From a virus, in IMG/VR virus record IMGVR_UViG_3300023268_000002, positions 1 through 40,172 of that record: a stretch of DNA of 40,172 nt. The stretch is one strand, 5' to 3'. Below the pieces are notes generated by a model. It was not told the DNA's origin and made no database searches. It saw nothing but the letters and a program-made list of their open reading frames with translations. This document shows, one piece after another, positions 29,401 to 37,178 of the stretch (the first letter of the stretch is position 1; every line of letters starts with the position of its first letter). The translations under genes and the position numbers were made by a program.

Positions 29401-31893
29401 TAGAGCTTTTGTTCTGCGCTCTGAGTCAGTAGCCATCTGCTCTGTCAGATCAGCAGCAGCCTGCAAATCATGAATGGGGATAGAAAAGTCAAACGCTCGC
29501 AGTGCCCCACGACTCATTGCATCCAAACGATCAATGCCAACCTCAAGCTGATCGATTGTGCGGCGTGTTGTCTCTTCAACAGCAAGCCACAAAGGCATGT
29601 TCTGCTTGAGCTTGTTTTCCATCTGCTCAAGAGCATTGACGGGTTCGTAGCCCAGGTTGCCAATGAGCTGCTGAGCTTTGAGAACAAGTTCCAGCTCACG
29701 TGCGTGCTGTCGCTCACCCACAACAGCAGCGGTGATCTGAGCAACTTGGCTCTCAGACAGGCTCAACCCCTCTTCGCGCAGAGAGTTTTGAGCCTGCAAC
29801 AGCTCGTCCAGCACGGCCTGCCGGTCTTCTTCGTCACGCAGGCTTACAGGACCCTTGGCAGCAGCTTTGGCGAGCGCGGCTGACTTTGCAGCTTGGCGGT
29901 TGAGACCATCAATGATCTTTTGAATCGCCGAGGCGGCCTTCTCGCCTTCCTTTGTGAGGATATTCAGATTGCCAGCGGCAGACTTGGCACTCGCACCAGC
30001 ACCAGCAACAGCCGATCCAGCTTTATCCGCGACGACAGCAGCCCCAGCGACAGCTTGACTCGCTCTCCCATAAGCTTGCTCAAGTGACTTGAGATTAGCT
30101 ACGTCCTCGCTAGTGTCTACGCCTAGGTCGGTTCCTTGCTGGATCTTCAGCTTCGCTTGGCGAATAGCAGATCTGAGATCAGCAATGTCCTTATTAGCTT
30201 GGTCTAGCTCGCTTTGATTGACAGGCTTACCAACACCCTTGTTGACACCGACCTTCTGAGCAAACCGCAGGGCTCGCCCTTCAATCTCACTCGTCTTGAC
30301 GTCATACTCGATAGCCTGATCGAGAGCCTCTTTCCAACTGGTGATGAGCTGATTGATCCCCAGCAGAAGCAGAGGAATGACGCCAAGGATGCCGCTGATG
30401 CCAAATTGAATCTTGCTCAGCACACCAATGACAGCCGGAGCCGCACCCGCGACAGCTCCAAAAGAGATCACCAATTGCCCGAGCATGAACAGGAACGGTC
30501 CCAAGACAGCCAGTCCACCGGCAATGACAACGATCACCGTCCGTACAGGCTTCGGAAGCTCAGAGAACGTCTGAGCCATCCCAGCGATCATCTTGATCCC
30601 AGGCTCTAGAGCTGAGATCAGATCGCGCAGAACTGGCAGCAGAGCTGTACCGAGTGTGATAGCAGCGTCGTTAAGACGTTGACGAGTGATCTTGAGCTGA
30701 TTCTCGAAAGTCTTGTTCTTCTTCTCAGCAGCGTCGGTGAGAGCAGTATTGTCTTGCCAAGCCTTAGCCTGAAGTTGCAAGGAGTCCCGCATCAACCCGC
30801 CAGCCCCAGCAAGTCTGACCAGCGCGTCTCGCTCGCGCATCTGAGTAATTCCCATGTCTGTCAAGACCTTGAGAACACTTCCGCCAGATGCCTTGATCTG
30901 CCCCATTCCCTCAACGAACGAGAGCAGCGCGCCAGCAGCATCCTCCTGGAACCGCTTTTTGAACTCAGATGTTGACATCCCCGCAACAGCCGCGAAGTTG
31001 TGAAGCTCTCTACCTCCCTTCTGCACTGAGACAGCCATGTCAACCATGACTTTCGAGATGGCAGAACCGCCCGCTTCAGCTTCAATGCCGACTGAGGACA
31101 GAGCATTAGCAACCGCCAGCACTTGGCCCTGACTCAACCCGACCTGATGCCCGGCACCGGCAATCCGCTGAGCCATCTCAAGAATCGACTTCTCGGTAGA
31201 AGCTCCCTTGAGACCCAGAGCGGTCAGGGTCGCACCAAACCTGTCAACTTCCTTGCCAGGAGCATCAAAGATGTACTGAAGCTGAGCGATACTCGTAGCA
31301 GCTTCATCTGCGGATAGATTCGTCACCTCGCCAAGCTGAGCCATTGTCTTGGTAAAGTCGAGGATCTTTTCTTGCGGAATGCCGAGCTGACCCGCCGAAG
31401 CAGCGATGTTGTTCAGCTCGTTGACATCCACAGGGACGGGATTGGGACCAGCCGCGAGATCTCGTAGACCCTTTTGTAGCTCGGCCCCAACTTTGGTCAA
31501 GTTACCAAGGCTGTCAGTAACGCCCTCTACAGTTCGGTTGATGTTTGAAAAGGAGGAGTCAAAGTCACTTGCAGCTTTGATCGACAACCCGCCAATAGCA
31601 GCAATAGGCAGCGTGACAGTCTTAGAAAGCTGACTGCCGATGTTCTGGATCTCACGACCTGACTTCTGAATCCTTTTAGCGGACTTGTCTAGATCATCGA
31701 TGACAGACTTGATCGCTCCTGAGATGCCTTTGTAAGACTTCTCGATAGACTTGGAAGAACCGTTGATGTCTGTCGCTGATTTGGCCAGTGAGCTTGTGAA
31801 CCTGCCGAGGCTATCCCGAGCCTTACCCAGCGGAGCTGTCAGGTTGTCCTGTAGCGAGAGAGTCGCTTCGATGGCACCGATGTTTACAGGCAT
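26392..31893 (-). CDS. Tail tape measure protein
   Basis: A 1833-residue protein. The N-terminus is coiled (NLTAPLGKARDSLGRFTSSL). Residues about 105-380 hold the TP901-type tape-measure core (FDSSFSNINRTVEGVTDSLG, VDVNELNNIAASAGQLGIPQ, TNLSADEAATSIAQLQYIF). A hydrophobic region at about 455-530 (VRTVIVVIAGGLAVLGPFLF, GILGVIPLLLLGINQLI) is the membrane-active segment. The rest is long alternating helices. By the usual rule of about 0.15 nm per residue it would set a tail of roughly 270 nm. It directly follows the chaperone frameshift genes, as in most siphophages. Confidence 0.95.
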   Translation of the reverse strand: MPVNIGAIEATLSLQDNLTAPLGKARDSLGRFTSSLAKSATDINGSSKSIEKSYKGISGAIKSVIDDLDKSAKRIQKSGREIQNIGSQLSKTVTLPIAAIGGLSIKAASDFDSSFSNINRTVEGVTDSLGNLTKVGAELQKGLRDLAAGPNPVPVDVNELNNIAASAGQLGIPQEKILDFTKTMAQLGEVTNLSADEAATSIAQLQYIFDAPGKEVDRFGATLTALGLKGASTEKSILEMAQRIAGAGHQVGLSQGQVLAVANALSSVGIEAEAGGSAISKVMVDMAVSVQKGGRELHNFAAVAGMSTSEFKKRFQEDAAGALLSFVEGMGQIKASGGSVLKVLTDMGITQMRERDALVRLAGAGGLMRDSLQLQAKAWQDNTALTDAAEKKNKTFENQLKITRQRLNDAAITLGTALLPVLRDLISALEPGIKMIAGMAQTFSELPKPVRTVIVVIAGGLAVLGPFLFMLGQLVISFGAVAGAAPAVIGVLSKIQFGISGILGVIPLLLLGINQLITSWKEALDQAIEYDVKTSEIEGRALRFAQKVGVNKGVGKPVNQSELDQANKDIADLRSAIRQAKLKIQQGTDLGVDTSEDVANLKSLEQAYGRASQAVAGAAVVADKAGSAVAGAGASAKSAAGNLNILTKEGEKAASAIQKIIDGLNRQAAKSAALAKAAAKGPVSLRDEEDRQAVLDELLQAQNSLREEGLSLSESQVAQITAAVVGERQHARELELVLKAQQLIGNLGYEPVNALEQMENKLKQNMPLWLAVEETTRRTIDQLEVGIDRLDAMSRGALRAFDFSIPIHDLQAAADLTEQMATDSERRTKALVEAARLRDQGTISDETFRRVQQSQANPLWTEAQEANRALVDDIITGFKSIGTNANQEIAKIEAAFADYGDNADLVLLKERAIADVRSKMLDGYLSQWGSFFSTVGNLFGGVFKQIGDAIGRIQQAKQAGDQLGSAVQGIGGGSSWGAAGGILAVVQIFYEVYNAVSKNIKKQRAAIMGEVTSLQAINGVFSSPQYFDRAGQEFNRSLRNLIDQILSTITGALDDLPEILIKARHDGKKFAVYVAGVFLGMFNDAQTAMEEAVSYAISTASFEGIGPELAQALQASIGKTLDELQANIATATTVRNARIGDAGAAYVEASDKYRQEIEAAQRLGLALTDLIAKRDKELQAITNSALGIDTSASDRLEGLRSLSAGIAEVADSTTAQLRQLINQTVDEITRLEHELTKPGGGIAGSGGVGGGTGRNPAGNFPGKIGDALGDTTDDIENQELARLRAALAQYTAELDKVPQALSDQQLSMGIFDTLYRFVQGNHKYDAEAIKYARMRVQIEFDLIKLKLIELGRWEQFAGMFNDAFNAAMQSAGKLPRSGGGGGKQDDVQSFLTDRRRDAAQRGMTDYQRQIDDVMRSYAEQIKAAGKNAAAVRELTALRNAEVAAINKEKAASTVESFRGFLGLVTPFDQVRETAEGLIKSIEDSPFGSARKASMILRVMDKINTEITRMSQESARGLLSEMLGDMERFGATDAQMFAARQNMAILEHGLKMAHYSAEIEILRAQGKLAPEVLAALDKSFQFLSGIDPTRFITGGAGGGETQQDLINAVAARQEQAAQDALEALRRAQDSLRSYQDDGLDSLTRSLRKINDDFVLIRRSLGNTPEVINTFNAAVHRAVTDFLQPVVDSQRDLFYGDTSTVGTMDQWARIQQEEQRMMARFRSGDLSVVGELSSFGQQFMSLAGQVLPRGSMGFAEISSQWDQFLTEVQQNAPDMAMGSALNPMAVAGLPDLVDIGEAQAETLGMIHQQTMRGAIATEALLARLQTPGGGMDHVM

Positions 31894-31921
31894 GGTGGAC
31901 TTGTTCTCTCGCTGAGCAAAG

Positions 31922-32709
31922 TTAGGGGGTGCGTGGCTTGGCTGCCATGATGATGCTCGACTTGAAGTTGTTCCAACTCTCTAATGTGATTGGCTGGTCC
32001 TCATACTCACTGTCACTGTCTCTATCGTCCACATCCTCAATCCCTCCAAACTTAGGCATAAAGTCTGCGGGTTCCATCGGCTTGTGCTTGCGGGTATCCA
32101 TGTTGACGTTGTAGATCGCAGAGGTGACTAGACCCGCTCTCCAGTCGCTACGCTCCTCTCCAAAAGGCTCCAACTGAGCGTATTCGACCCAGGCTCGGAA
32201 CTGCTTGACTGACATCTTGTCCAGCAGCCCACCCGGGTCTTCAACGTTCCATTCTCCGCAATAGAGCGCTAGTCGGTAGAGGAAGCGTAGCTCGTCACTC
32301 TGCGTCAGTCTTTTCCCGCGTTGTTGCTCATGGCTTCTACGATCTTTGACATGGACCCGAGATCGACTTCCATCCACTGTTCAAGAGTCATGAGCTGATT
32401 GGGGTTGTCAGGCCCAACCACCACGTTCTCCGCGCACATCTGAGCGGCGGTTTCGAGTTCCGTCTTGGTGGAGGACGAGTTGCGCAGAGCCGCGCTGAGC
32501 CTGACGCTGATAATCTTGTGATAGATGACAGCGGTGTTGCCGTCGCCGAATAGATCATCGATGCGGGATTCTTGGATGTTACTCTCGCGGTAAGATGCAA
32601 GGGCTTGAGCTGTCAGCGGGACTAGAACAGCCGGAACTTTTGGGGCGGAATCAACAGACTTGGTGACTCTCTTGGGACCTGTGGAGGACTTGCGGGTAGG
32701 ACGGGGCAT
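31922..32709 (-). CDS. Tail assembly chaperone GT-type fusion made by -1 frameshift
   Basis: The G-type frame is read to the slip site at 32311-32317, then the ribosome moves back one base and continues to 31922, giving about 262 residues. The added part has RLTQSDELRFLYRLALYCGE, MSVKQFRAWVEYAQLEPFGE and a DFMPKFGG segment, the layout of a gpT/DUF4035-like chaperone half ('F..W..Y..LEPFGE.R.D'). The fusion keeps the tape measure unfolded and recruits tube subunits. The T-part frame has no plausible separate start, so frameshifting is the only sensible route. Context just before the tape measure agrees. Confidence 0.85.
32305..32709 (-). CDS. Tail assembly chaperone, G-type (unshifted)
   Basis: A 134-residue product read without the shift. 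The N-terminus is basic (MPRPTRKSSTGPKRVTK). The core has VPLTAQALASYRESNIQESR, DDLFGDGNTAVIYHKII and LETAAQMCAENVVVGPDN, alpha-beta text like other G-type chaperones. The ATG at 32709 has AAGGA 8 nt upstream; an in-frame start 42 nt earlier lacks a site. The stop follows the slip heptamer by one codon, a usual layout, because termination competes with shifting. Confidence 0.85.
   Translation of the reverse strand: MPRPTRKSSTGPKRVTKSVDSAPKVPAVLVPLTAQALASYRESNIQESRIDDLFGDGNTAVIYHKIISVRLSAALRNSSSTKTELETAAQMCAENVVVGPDNPNQLMTLEQWMEVDLGSMSKIVEAMSNNAGKD
32311..32317 (-). other. Slippery heptamer GGGAAAA
   Basis: On the minus strand the frame reads GCG GGA AAA GAC TGA. GGGAAAA fits X-XXY-YYZ. A -1 slip gives GGG AAA AGA CTG, which enters the T-part frame in the right register. 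Lambda uses GGGAAAG at the same place. Confidence 0.85.
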
Positions 32710-32747
32710 GGCAGAAATCCTTTCTTGTCTTGTCATGTGACAGCTTG

Positions 32748-33164
32748 TCACGACGATTCTATCTCAATTTCCCTCAGCCCGTCCAGCAGCCTCCACAGGG
32801 CAAAAATCCTCTGCCTAGCGTCGTCGTACTTCAACGCTCGGACGACGATCTGGAAGGACAGACTAAAGGTTTTGTGTTCATCGTGGGTCTCATCTGTCGA
32901 GCTACCGCCTGTGTTGAACAGATGAGTGATAGGTCCGTCGCCGGTTGGGATCGGCGCGGATCTACCGTACCAGAGACTTGTGCCTGCGGGAGGAAGCTGA
33001 CCCAGACCGTTGGCAGCTATGTAGGAGCAGATCTCTTGCTCAAGTTTGCCAGTATACTCTTTCACGAGACAATCAAAGTTGACCGAGAACGTGGGGCGTT
33101 TGACATTGTCAGGACCAATGTCAAATGGCGGCTGGACTGCAAGAATCTCCTCGTAGTAAGACAT
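32748..33164 (-). CDS. Tail terminator-like protein
   Basis: A 138-residue product. GQLPPAGTSLWYGRSAPIPT and the strand series HLFNTGGSSTDETHDEHKTF, SLSFQIVVRALKYDDARQRI follow a helix (FDCLVKEYTGKLEQEICSYI). This matches the 'minor capsid protein' family used as tail terminators (gpU-like), which cap the tail tube. Position between the tail tube group and the chaperones is right. The ATG at 33164 has no clear ribosome site; a TTG one codon earlier is possible. Confidence 0.75.
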   Translation of the reverse strand: MSYYEEILAVQPPFDIGPDNVKRPTFSVNFDCLVKEYTGKLEQEICSYIAANGLGQLPPAGTSLWYGRSAPIPTGDGPITHLFNTGGSSTDETHDEHKTFSLSFQIVVRALKYDDARQRIFALWRLLDGLREIEIESS

Positions 33165-33181
33165 CAAGTCACACGTCGTGT

Positions 33182-33313
33182 CTATCTAGGAGACGATTTT
33201 GAATTATCACCGATCGTGATAATCTTGCCACATCTTGTGCACTTGTTGGACAAAGTCGGAATCAAGTGTCCGAAGAAACGACAAGTCAAAGAGTTAATTA
33301 CGTCGCTAGCCAT
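33182..33313 (-). CDS. Small CxxC protein, DUF1660-like
   Basis: A 43-residue product reading MASDVINSLTCRFFGHLIPT, then NKCTRCGKIITIGD. The 'L.CR.FGH' start followed by 'KC.RCGK' looks like DUF1660-type phage miniproteins, a small zinc ribbon. AAAGGA lies 6 nt before the ATG. It lies directly behind the muramidase gene and before the tail terminator. The family is found in temperate phages and has no known role. Confidence 0.65.
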   Translation of the reverse strand: MASDVINSLTCRFFGHLIPTLSNKCTRCGKIITIGDNSKSSPR

Positions 33314-33315
33314 GA

Positions 33316-33999
33316 TCATCCTTTCTGAAGAGCCAGATAAGCTGATGCTATTTTCTTAGCGTAGACTCCCTTTGCCATCGTGCCATTATACAGCTTCTCA
33401 ACAACCAACCAGTTCTTCTCTTGCAAAGCCTTGTGCAATCTCGGATCAGTCTTGATGAAACCGACAAACGCCAACAAGTGATCATCAGCCGATCTATACA
33501 TGGCATTGATGAACGATTGAAGCAGCATGTAGCCAGCTCGCTCGTGATTCACCCCGAGGATCTGAAACAAACCCCAGGACGTAGCCTTGAGAGCAGCTTG
33601 GCGATCCAGTTCAGCCGCTCTAGCCAGCTTGATATGCTGCACAAAAGGCGATCCATAGCCGCCTGGGACAGGACTTGAGATCAGACTGTTCTGAGGAGAG
33701 ATGGACGGATTCGACACTCTCGCCGCGTCGTATCTGCCTGCTGTGTAGCGATGGAAAAGATGACGCTCGAATAGAATAGTCGGCAGTCCACTTGGCAAGA
33801 AGGCTCCCCACGGTCCACCTTCAACAGCAGCAAACGCTTTGATCACATTTATAGAAACTTCCAAGATCTTCGCTGCGTGCAGATAAGACTCTTCAGACGG
33901 GAGTGGACTACGATCGATGTCAGCGTCTTGAGGCTTGACCACCGACAGCGCGTAGTGTTGATGCTCATTCGGCCATGAGGCAGATTGCGGATCAGACAT
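33316..33999 (-). CDS. N-acetylmuramidase (endolysin or virion-associated lysin)
   Basis: A 227-residue enzyme. KAFAAVEGGPWGAF places the likely catalytic Glu at residue 60, followed by PTILFERHLFHRYTAGRYD, YGSPFVQHIKLARAAELDRQ, AALKATSWGLFQILGVNHE and YNG near the end. These are the motifs of the N-acetylmuramidase family that cleaves the glycan backbone of peptidoglycan. It has no signal peptide or wall-binding domain. It lies among tail genes, 16 kb from the holin-like gene, so it might be the endolysin or a virion lysin. GGGGGAGG precedes the ATG. Confidence 0.9.
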   Translation of the reverse strand: MSDPQSASWPNEHQHYALSVVKPQDADIDRSPLPSEESYLHAAKILEVSINVIKAFAAVEGGPWGAFLPSGLPTILFERHLFHRYTAGRYDAARVSNPSISPQNSLISSPVPGGYGSPFVQHIKLARAAELDRQAALKATSWGLFQILGVNHERAGYMLLQSFINAMYRSADDHLLAFVGFIKTDPRLHKALQEKNWLVVEKLYNGTMAKGVYAKKIASAYLALQKG

Positions 34000-34000
34000 T

Positions 34001-34432
34001 TCAACCTCCCCCGTCGAGTTTCATATCATCGGCTAGTCTCTCACGCATTCCCTTAACAGCCGCTTTGACAGGCCGCTCTAGGTACTTGGGGCCATGTCCG
34101 CTCGGGCTGAACTTGACCTCCACCCCCTGCCACGATGGAGGGCTGAAACCTGAAGGGTGTTCGTGAACAGCCAGTGCGTACGCGTCCGTCTTCTCGTCTC
34201 CATAGACCAGCGAGACAGAGATGTTGTTGCCACGGACGTTCGGTTCAACTCGCCCAGAGTCCCGCAAGTCGCCCATGTCAACAGGCACGTAGTTCTCTTG
34301 GCTGTCTTGCATGATCGCGTAGGATTCGCTCAGAATAGCTGCTTTCGACTTCCGCTTGGCTTCTTTCTCTAGCGACTTGAGCTTATCCGCAAGCTGCTTG
34401 CTACCCTTGAAGGTAAAGTTGACATCACTCAC
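34001..34432 (-). CDS. HK97 gp10-like tail completion protein
   Basis: A 143-residue product with NYVPVDMGDLRDSGRVEP and VSLVYGDEKTDAYALAVHEH, then GPKYLERPVKAAVKGM. This is the 'P.DTG.LR.S' and 'YA...E.G......FL' pattern of the HK97 gp10 family, which joins the head-tail connector to the tail. GTG start with AGGAC about 8 nt upstream. A (TTGTC)3 block lies in its leader. Confidence 0.85.
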   Translation of the reverse strand: MSDVNFTFKGSKQLADKLKSLEKEAKRKSKAAILSESYAIMQDSQENYVPVDMGDLRDSGRVEPNVRGNNISVSLVYGDEKTDAYALAVHEHPSGFSPPSWQGVEVKFSPSGHGPKYLERPVKAAVKGMRERLADDMKLDGGG

Positions 34433-34450
34433 GAGACTTGTCCTGATAAG

Positions 34451-34465
34451 TTGTCTTGTCTTGTC
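34451..34465 (-). repeat. (GACAA)3 leader repeat
   Basis: Three tandem GACAA units on the minus strand lie in the leader of the gp10-like gene. The same element appears before other genes; see the separate finding. Confidence 0.6.
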
Positions 34466-34478
34466 TTGCAGGGCTTTG

Positions 34479-34928
34479 TTAAGCCCCGTACGTTACACCG
34501 TCCACGATGAACGGGCCTGAGGGACGGAACATCCCCGTAGCCTTGCGAGAGCCGGTCTTGCGAGGGTTGCTCTCCTGCCACGAGCTGAGGTAGCCCGAGT
34601 AGATCACCTCGTCACTGTTGGTCGTGCCGCCAGGGCCACGCAACCGCAGTTTGAACGTCCGCTTGTTCAGGAAGTGATTCCTGAGGGTCATGTGATAAGC
34701 CCCGACGTTCCCGTATCGATAGTTGACTTCGATCGAGAGTTCGTCAAGCTCCATCACGGCGTCGGGCTCGTACGTCGAAGCGGACAAGTTGTGCGGGGTG
34801 TTTTCTGTGCCGCCCAGCGTCCACTTTTGCGTGATGTCGCTGGTCAAGTCGCCGACTGTCTGATAGACATCAGGGGCTCCAGTCGGGTCTACCTCAATAG
34901 CAATGAGTGCTCCGTGTCCAGTTGCCAC
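34479..34928 (-). CDS. Tail tube protein
   Basis: A 149-residue product. It is beta-rich, with ELDELSIEVNYRYGNVGAYH and NKRTFKLRLRGPGG, and ends PSGPFIVDGVTYGA. The small size, beta content, and place between head-completion and chaperone genes fit a siphophage tail tube subunit. GTG start with AAGGAGG about 9 nt upstream. Related phage tube proteins have a 'GDL' and 'W......RKA.G.F...G' ending like this one, which is my reason for preferring tube over decoration. Confidence 0.75.
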   Translation of the reverse strand: MATGHGALIAIEVDPTGAPDVYQTVGDLTSDITQKWTLGGTENTPHNLSASTYEPDAVMELDELSIEVNYRYGNVGAYHMTLRNHFLNKRTFKLRLRGPGGTTNSDEVIYSGYLSSWQESNPRKTGSRKATGMFRPSGPFIVDGVTYGA

Positions 34929-34932
34929 AGGT

Positions 34933-35166
34933 TCAGCCCTCCTTGGTCTTCATGTCGATGGGGGTGAAGTTGAGATAGAAGTCCTGTCCTTCCTTGATCA
35001 CTCCGAACGCTTCCGGATTCGTGATTGTCAGAGACAGGTTTCCCGATGGCGTTGCTTGTGAAAAGGATTTGTTCTCTTCACTCCCGCTGTAAACAGGATG
35101 GGCATGAAGAGTTTCGACCCCTTCAGACTTCTGAACGTAATGACAGTGCATCTTAGCTTTGATCAT
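34933..35166 (-). CDS. Small conserved phage structural protein
   Basis: A 77-residue product: MIKAKMHCHYVQKSEGVETL, then KSFSQATPSGNLSLTITNPE, AFGVIKEGQDFYLNFTPID. I know this 'ATPSG.L...I.NP.A...F..G..Y..DFTP' text from small phage proteins next to tail tube genes; function unknown. AAGGAG lies 10 nt before the ATG. Confidence 0.75.
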   Translation of the reverse strand: MIKAKMHCHYVQKSEGVETLHAHPVYSGSEENKSFSQATPSGNLSLTITNPEAFGVIKEGQDFYLNFTPIDMKTKEG

Positions 35167-35180
35167 GTTTCGTCTACTCC

Positions 35181-35672
35181 TTAGACCGTACCGATGATGA
35201 CAACGTTGTACTTCGACTGAGCACCACCGGGATTGCTGATGTTGATCAGATCAGCAGTGGCAGCAGTGATCGTGACACCAGTCGGATCGCTCCACTCGAA
35301 CTTGCCGCCGGGGGTGACCGTCAGTCCATCACCAGCAGCAGCGAAGATGGCGATTCCATTGGCAGCAGGGCGAGTCACGACAAGACTCCCCGTGTTGGTG
35401 ACAGGAGCGAAGATGCCGATATACTTGATCTTGGTGAAGGTCAGAGATCCGCCGAGCGAGCCCGTCAAACCTCCAGCCAAATCCAGATCCTCGTTGGCAG
35501 CAGCGTTGAGAGTGCGCAAGTCGGCAAAGCGGTAGTTGGCCTGTCCCGCTCCTGTTCCGTTCGGCATGTCCACCGTGAACACGAAATCGAGCGGATCGGC
35601 AGGAGCACCGAGCAGACTAGTGCCGGTGAGGCGAGAGGTGATCTTGGTTTGAATTGAGCCTGTGTGCGGCAT
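35181..35672 (-). CDS. Conserved phage structural protein (beta-sandwich)
   Basis: A 163-residue product. The N-terminal half has an amphipathic NYRFADLRTLNAAANEDLDL. The second half is a beta domain: SLTFTKIKYIGIFAPVTNTG, VTPGGKFEWSDPTGVTITAA and NISNPGGAQSKYNVVIIGTV. I recall many phages with a 'F..IK...I.N...G.L....' and 'NPGG....Y.V.IIGT' protein in the neck or tail region, role not established. AGGAGGA lies about 11 nt before the ATG. Confidence 0.75.
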   Translation of the reverse strand: MPHTGSIQTKITSRLTGTSLLGAPADPLDFVFTVDMPNGTGAGQANYRFADLRTLNAAANEDLDLAGGLTGSLGGSLTFTKIKYIGIFAPVTNTGSLVVTRPAANGIAIFAAAGDGLTVTPGGKFEWSDPTGVTITAATADLINISNPGGAQSKYNVVIIGTV

Positions 35673-35719
35673 AGCGAAAGAGTCCTCCTGTAGGGAAGGT
35701 TGCGGGGTTAACGATTGAG

Positions 35720-36121
35720 CTAGGGCTTGCCTAGCATGACCTTGTGGGTGAAACCTCGGTTTGTCTTCGGGTCTACAACCCCACTCGGGGTGTCGATGAT
35801 CGGTCCTGTGAAGCCGTCAGGTAGAACGATGATATCTCGCGGGTCAAATGGCTCCTTACGGCCTGGAGCACCATTTGGCTCGACATCGCCCAGGAAGTTT
35901 AGCGTAGCCATGACAGTCACCGTCTCACCTGAAGCAGTCTGCACAGGTTTCTGCTGCGTCGAGACGATCGCCTTGCGCAGGATGGGTTCCGAGAAAGATT
36001 CAGTCCCACTAGCGTCTGTGTAGCCTTGCCATGCCCGGTGCTGCACCAAGACTTGAATCCCACCTGTGAGATCTTTGATCGTCTTGACGCCGTCGCGAAG
36101 GATCTCAGCCGGAAATGCCAT
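35720..36121 (-). CDS. Head closure candidate
   Basis: A 133-residue beta-rich product. LVQHRAWQGYTDASGTESFS, KAIVSTQQKPVQTASGETVT, VMATLNFLGDVEP and IDTPSGVVDPKTNRGFTHKV suggest a small barrel. Position directly behind the adaptor-like protein supports a head-closure (stopper) function, but motif evidence is weak. The ATG abuts the upstream stop and has no ribosome site, so coupling is expected. Confidence 0.6.
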   Translation of the reverse strand: MAFPAEILRDGVKTIKDLTGGIQVLVQHRAWQGYTDASGTESFSEPILRKAIVSTQQKPVQTASGETVTVMATLNFLGDVEPNGAPGRKEPFDPRDIIVLPDGFTGPIIDTPSGVVDPKTNRGFTHKVMLGKP

Positions 36122-36715
36122 CTATATAACCTCGAACAGAAATGTTGCTGTGTCATCCGCGACTGTCAAATCAACTTCTGTGTACCACGACGGAACAAGC
36201 ATCAACCTCACAGCCAGTGGCACTTGCAAGTAGGCATAGTCGCGGGAGGACTTGAGAGCGAGGTATTCCGCATAGCTACGATCTGTCTTCTGAGATTGGA
36301 ACTCAACACTCGTCCCATCCGCGTCTACCTTCTTGACGCCGGTTCTCACAGCTTGGCTCTCACTGAACAGATCTGGCGTCTCGCGTAGCAGCACAGCCAG
36401 TTCGCACTGCGCCCGCATAGTCTCGACAGGAATGACAGTACTAGACATCAGATAACCATTACGGTTGAACATCCCTGTGCGGTACCAAGCCATTGCCTGA
36501 TCTTGAGTCGTCGCTGAACCCGTCCAGTTGAAAGACATGTCCAAGACTTGAGCACTGAGCGCTAGCAAGGACTCTAGTTCGTCGTCCATCGATCCAGCAA
36601 CAGCAGCATCAAACCATTCTAGCTTCGGATGTCTCGACTGAAGATAAGACTTGAAGAACGCCAGATCAGCGTAGGTGTTAGCCGCAGAGTCGCCGGGAGT
36701 GGAGTTGAGAGCCAT
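36122..36715 (-). CDS. DnaT-like head-tail adaptor
   Basis: A 197-residue product. NTYADLAFFKSYLQSRHPKL, ALSAQVLDMSFNWTGSATTQ and DQAMAWYRTGMFNRNGYLMS, then QCELAVLLRETPDL, fit the 'Y......F..Y...R' and 'A...LD....W.G....QALAWPR.G' pattern of the DnaT-like phage family. It is mostly all-helical. Despite the name these act as head-tail connectors next to capsid genes. AAGGAC precedes the ATG. Confidence 0.8.
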   Translation of the reverse strand: MALNSTPGDSAANTYADLAFFKSYLQSRHPKLEWFDAAVAGSMDDELESLLALSAQVLDMSFNWTGSATTQDQAMAWYRTGMFNRNGYLMSSTVIPVETMRAQCELAVLLRETPDLFSESQAVRTGVKKVDADGTSVEFQSQKTDRSYAEYLALKSSRDYAYLQVPLAVRLMLVPSWYTEVDLTVADDTATFLFEVI

Positions 36716-36734
36716 GGCAAGTCACTTGTCCTTC

Positions 36735-37130
36735 TCAGACGCGGAACGACGGACGCCGCATAGGCTTATCTTCAGGCTTGCTCTCACTACCGTCCTCGCC
36801 GACCTCTTGCCACGTGATAGACTGCACCGTCTTGCCTGTCTGAGCATTGCTCGCGTAGAAAGACTCCCCAGGACCGCTCAAGTAGCACTCTTCAACCTCG
36901 ATGCCGGTAGCTTGTCCATCCTCGTCATACTGTGAGCGGATCAACTCGATCTTGATCCGTCCATCCTTACCACCCTTGACATCCTCGTCCCGCAAGTCAG
37001 TGATCTGAATCCGATCGCACGGAGCTTTGATATCATCTCGGCGACGTGGTGATCTGCGGACGAACGTAGGGATGTACTGCGCGGCCGGACGTCCTGACGG
37101 GTTGATTCCCTGATTATCATCGTGGCTCAT
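36735..37130 (-). CDS. Structural-region protein, function unknown
   Basis: A 131-residue product. The first 40 residues are polar and basic (RRSPRRRDDIKAP). The rest contains short strands: RIKIELIRSQYDEDGQATGI, VEECYLSGPGESFYASN, TVQSITWQEVG. The C-terminus is flexible and basic. GAGGAC lies about 6 nt before the ATG. The leader contains three GACAA copies. It may be a neck or decoration protein, but no motif decides. Confidence 0.55.
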   Translation of the reverse strand: MSHDDNQGINPSGRPAAQYIPTFVRRSPRRRDDIKAPCDRIQITDLRDEDVKGGKDGRIKIELIRSQYDEDGQATGIEVEECYLSGPGESFYASNAQTGKTVQSITWQEVGEDGSESKPEDKPMRRPSFRV

Positions 37131-37156
37131 GTCTTGTCCTCAAGTTCTGTAGAGCT

Positions 37157-37171
37157 TTGTCTTGTCTTGTC
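37157..37171 (-). repeat. (GACAA)3 leader repeat
   Basis: Three tandem TTGTC units on the plus strand (GACAA on the transcribed minus strand) lie in the leader of the gene at 37130. The same element appears before several other genes. Confidence 0.6.
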
Positions 37172-37178
37172 TCAAGCG

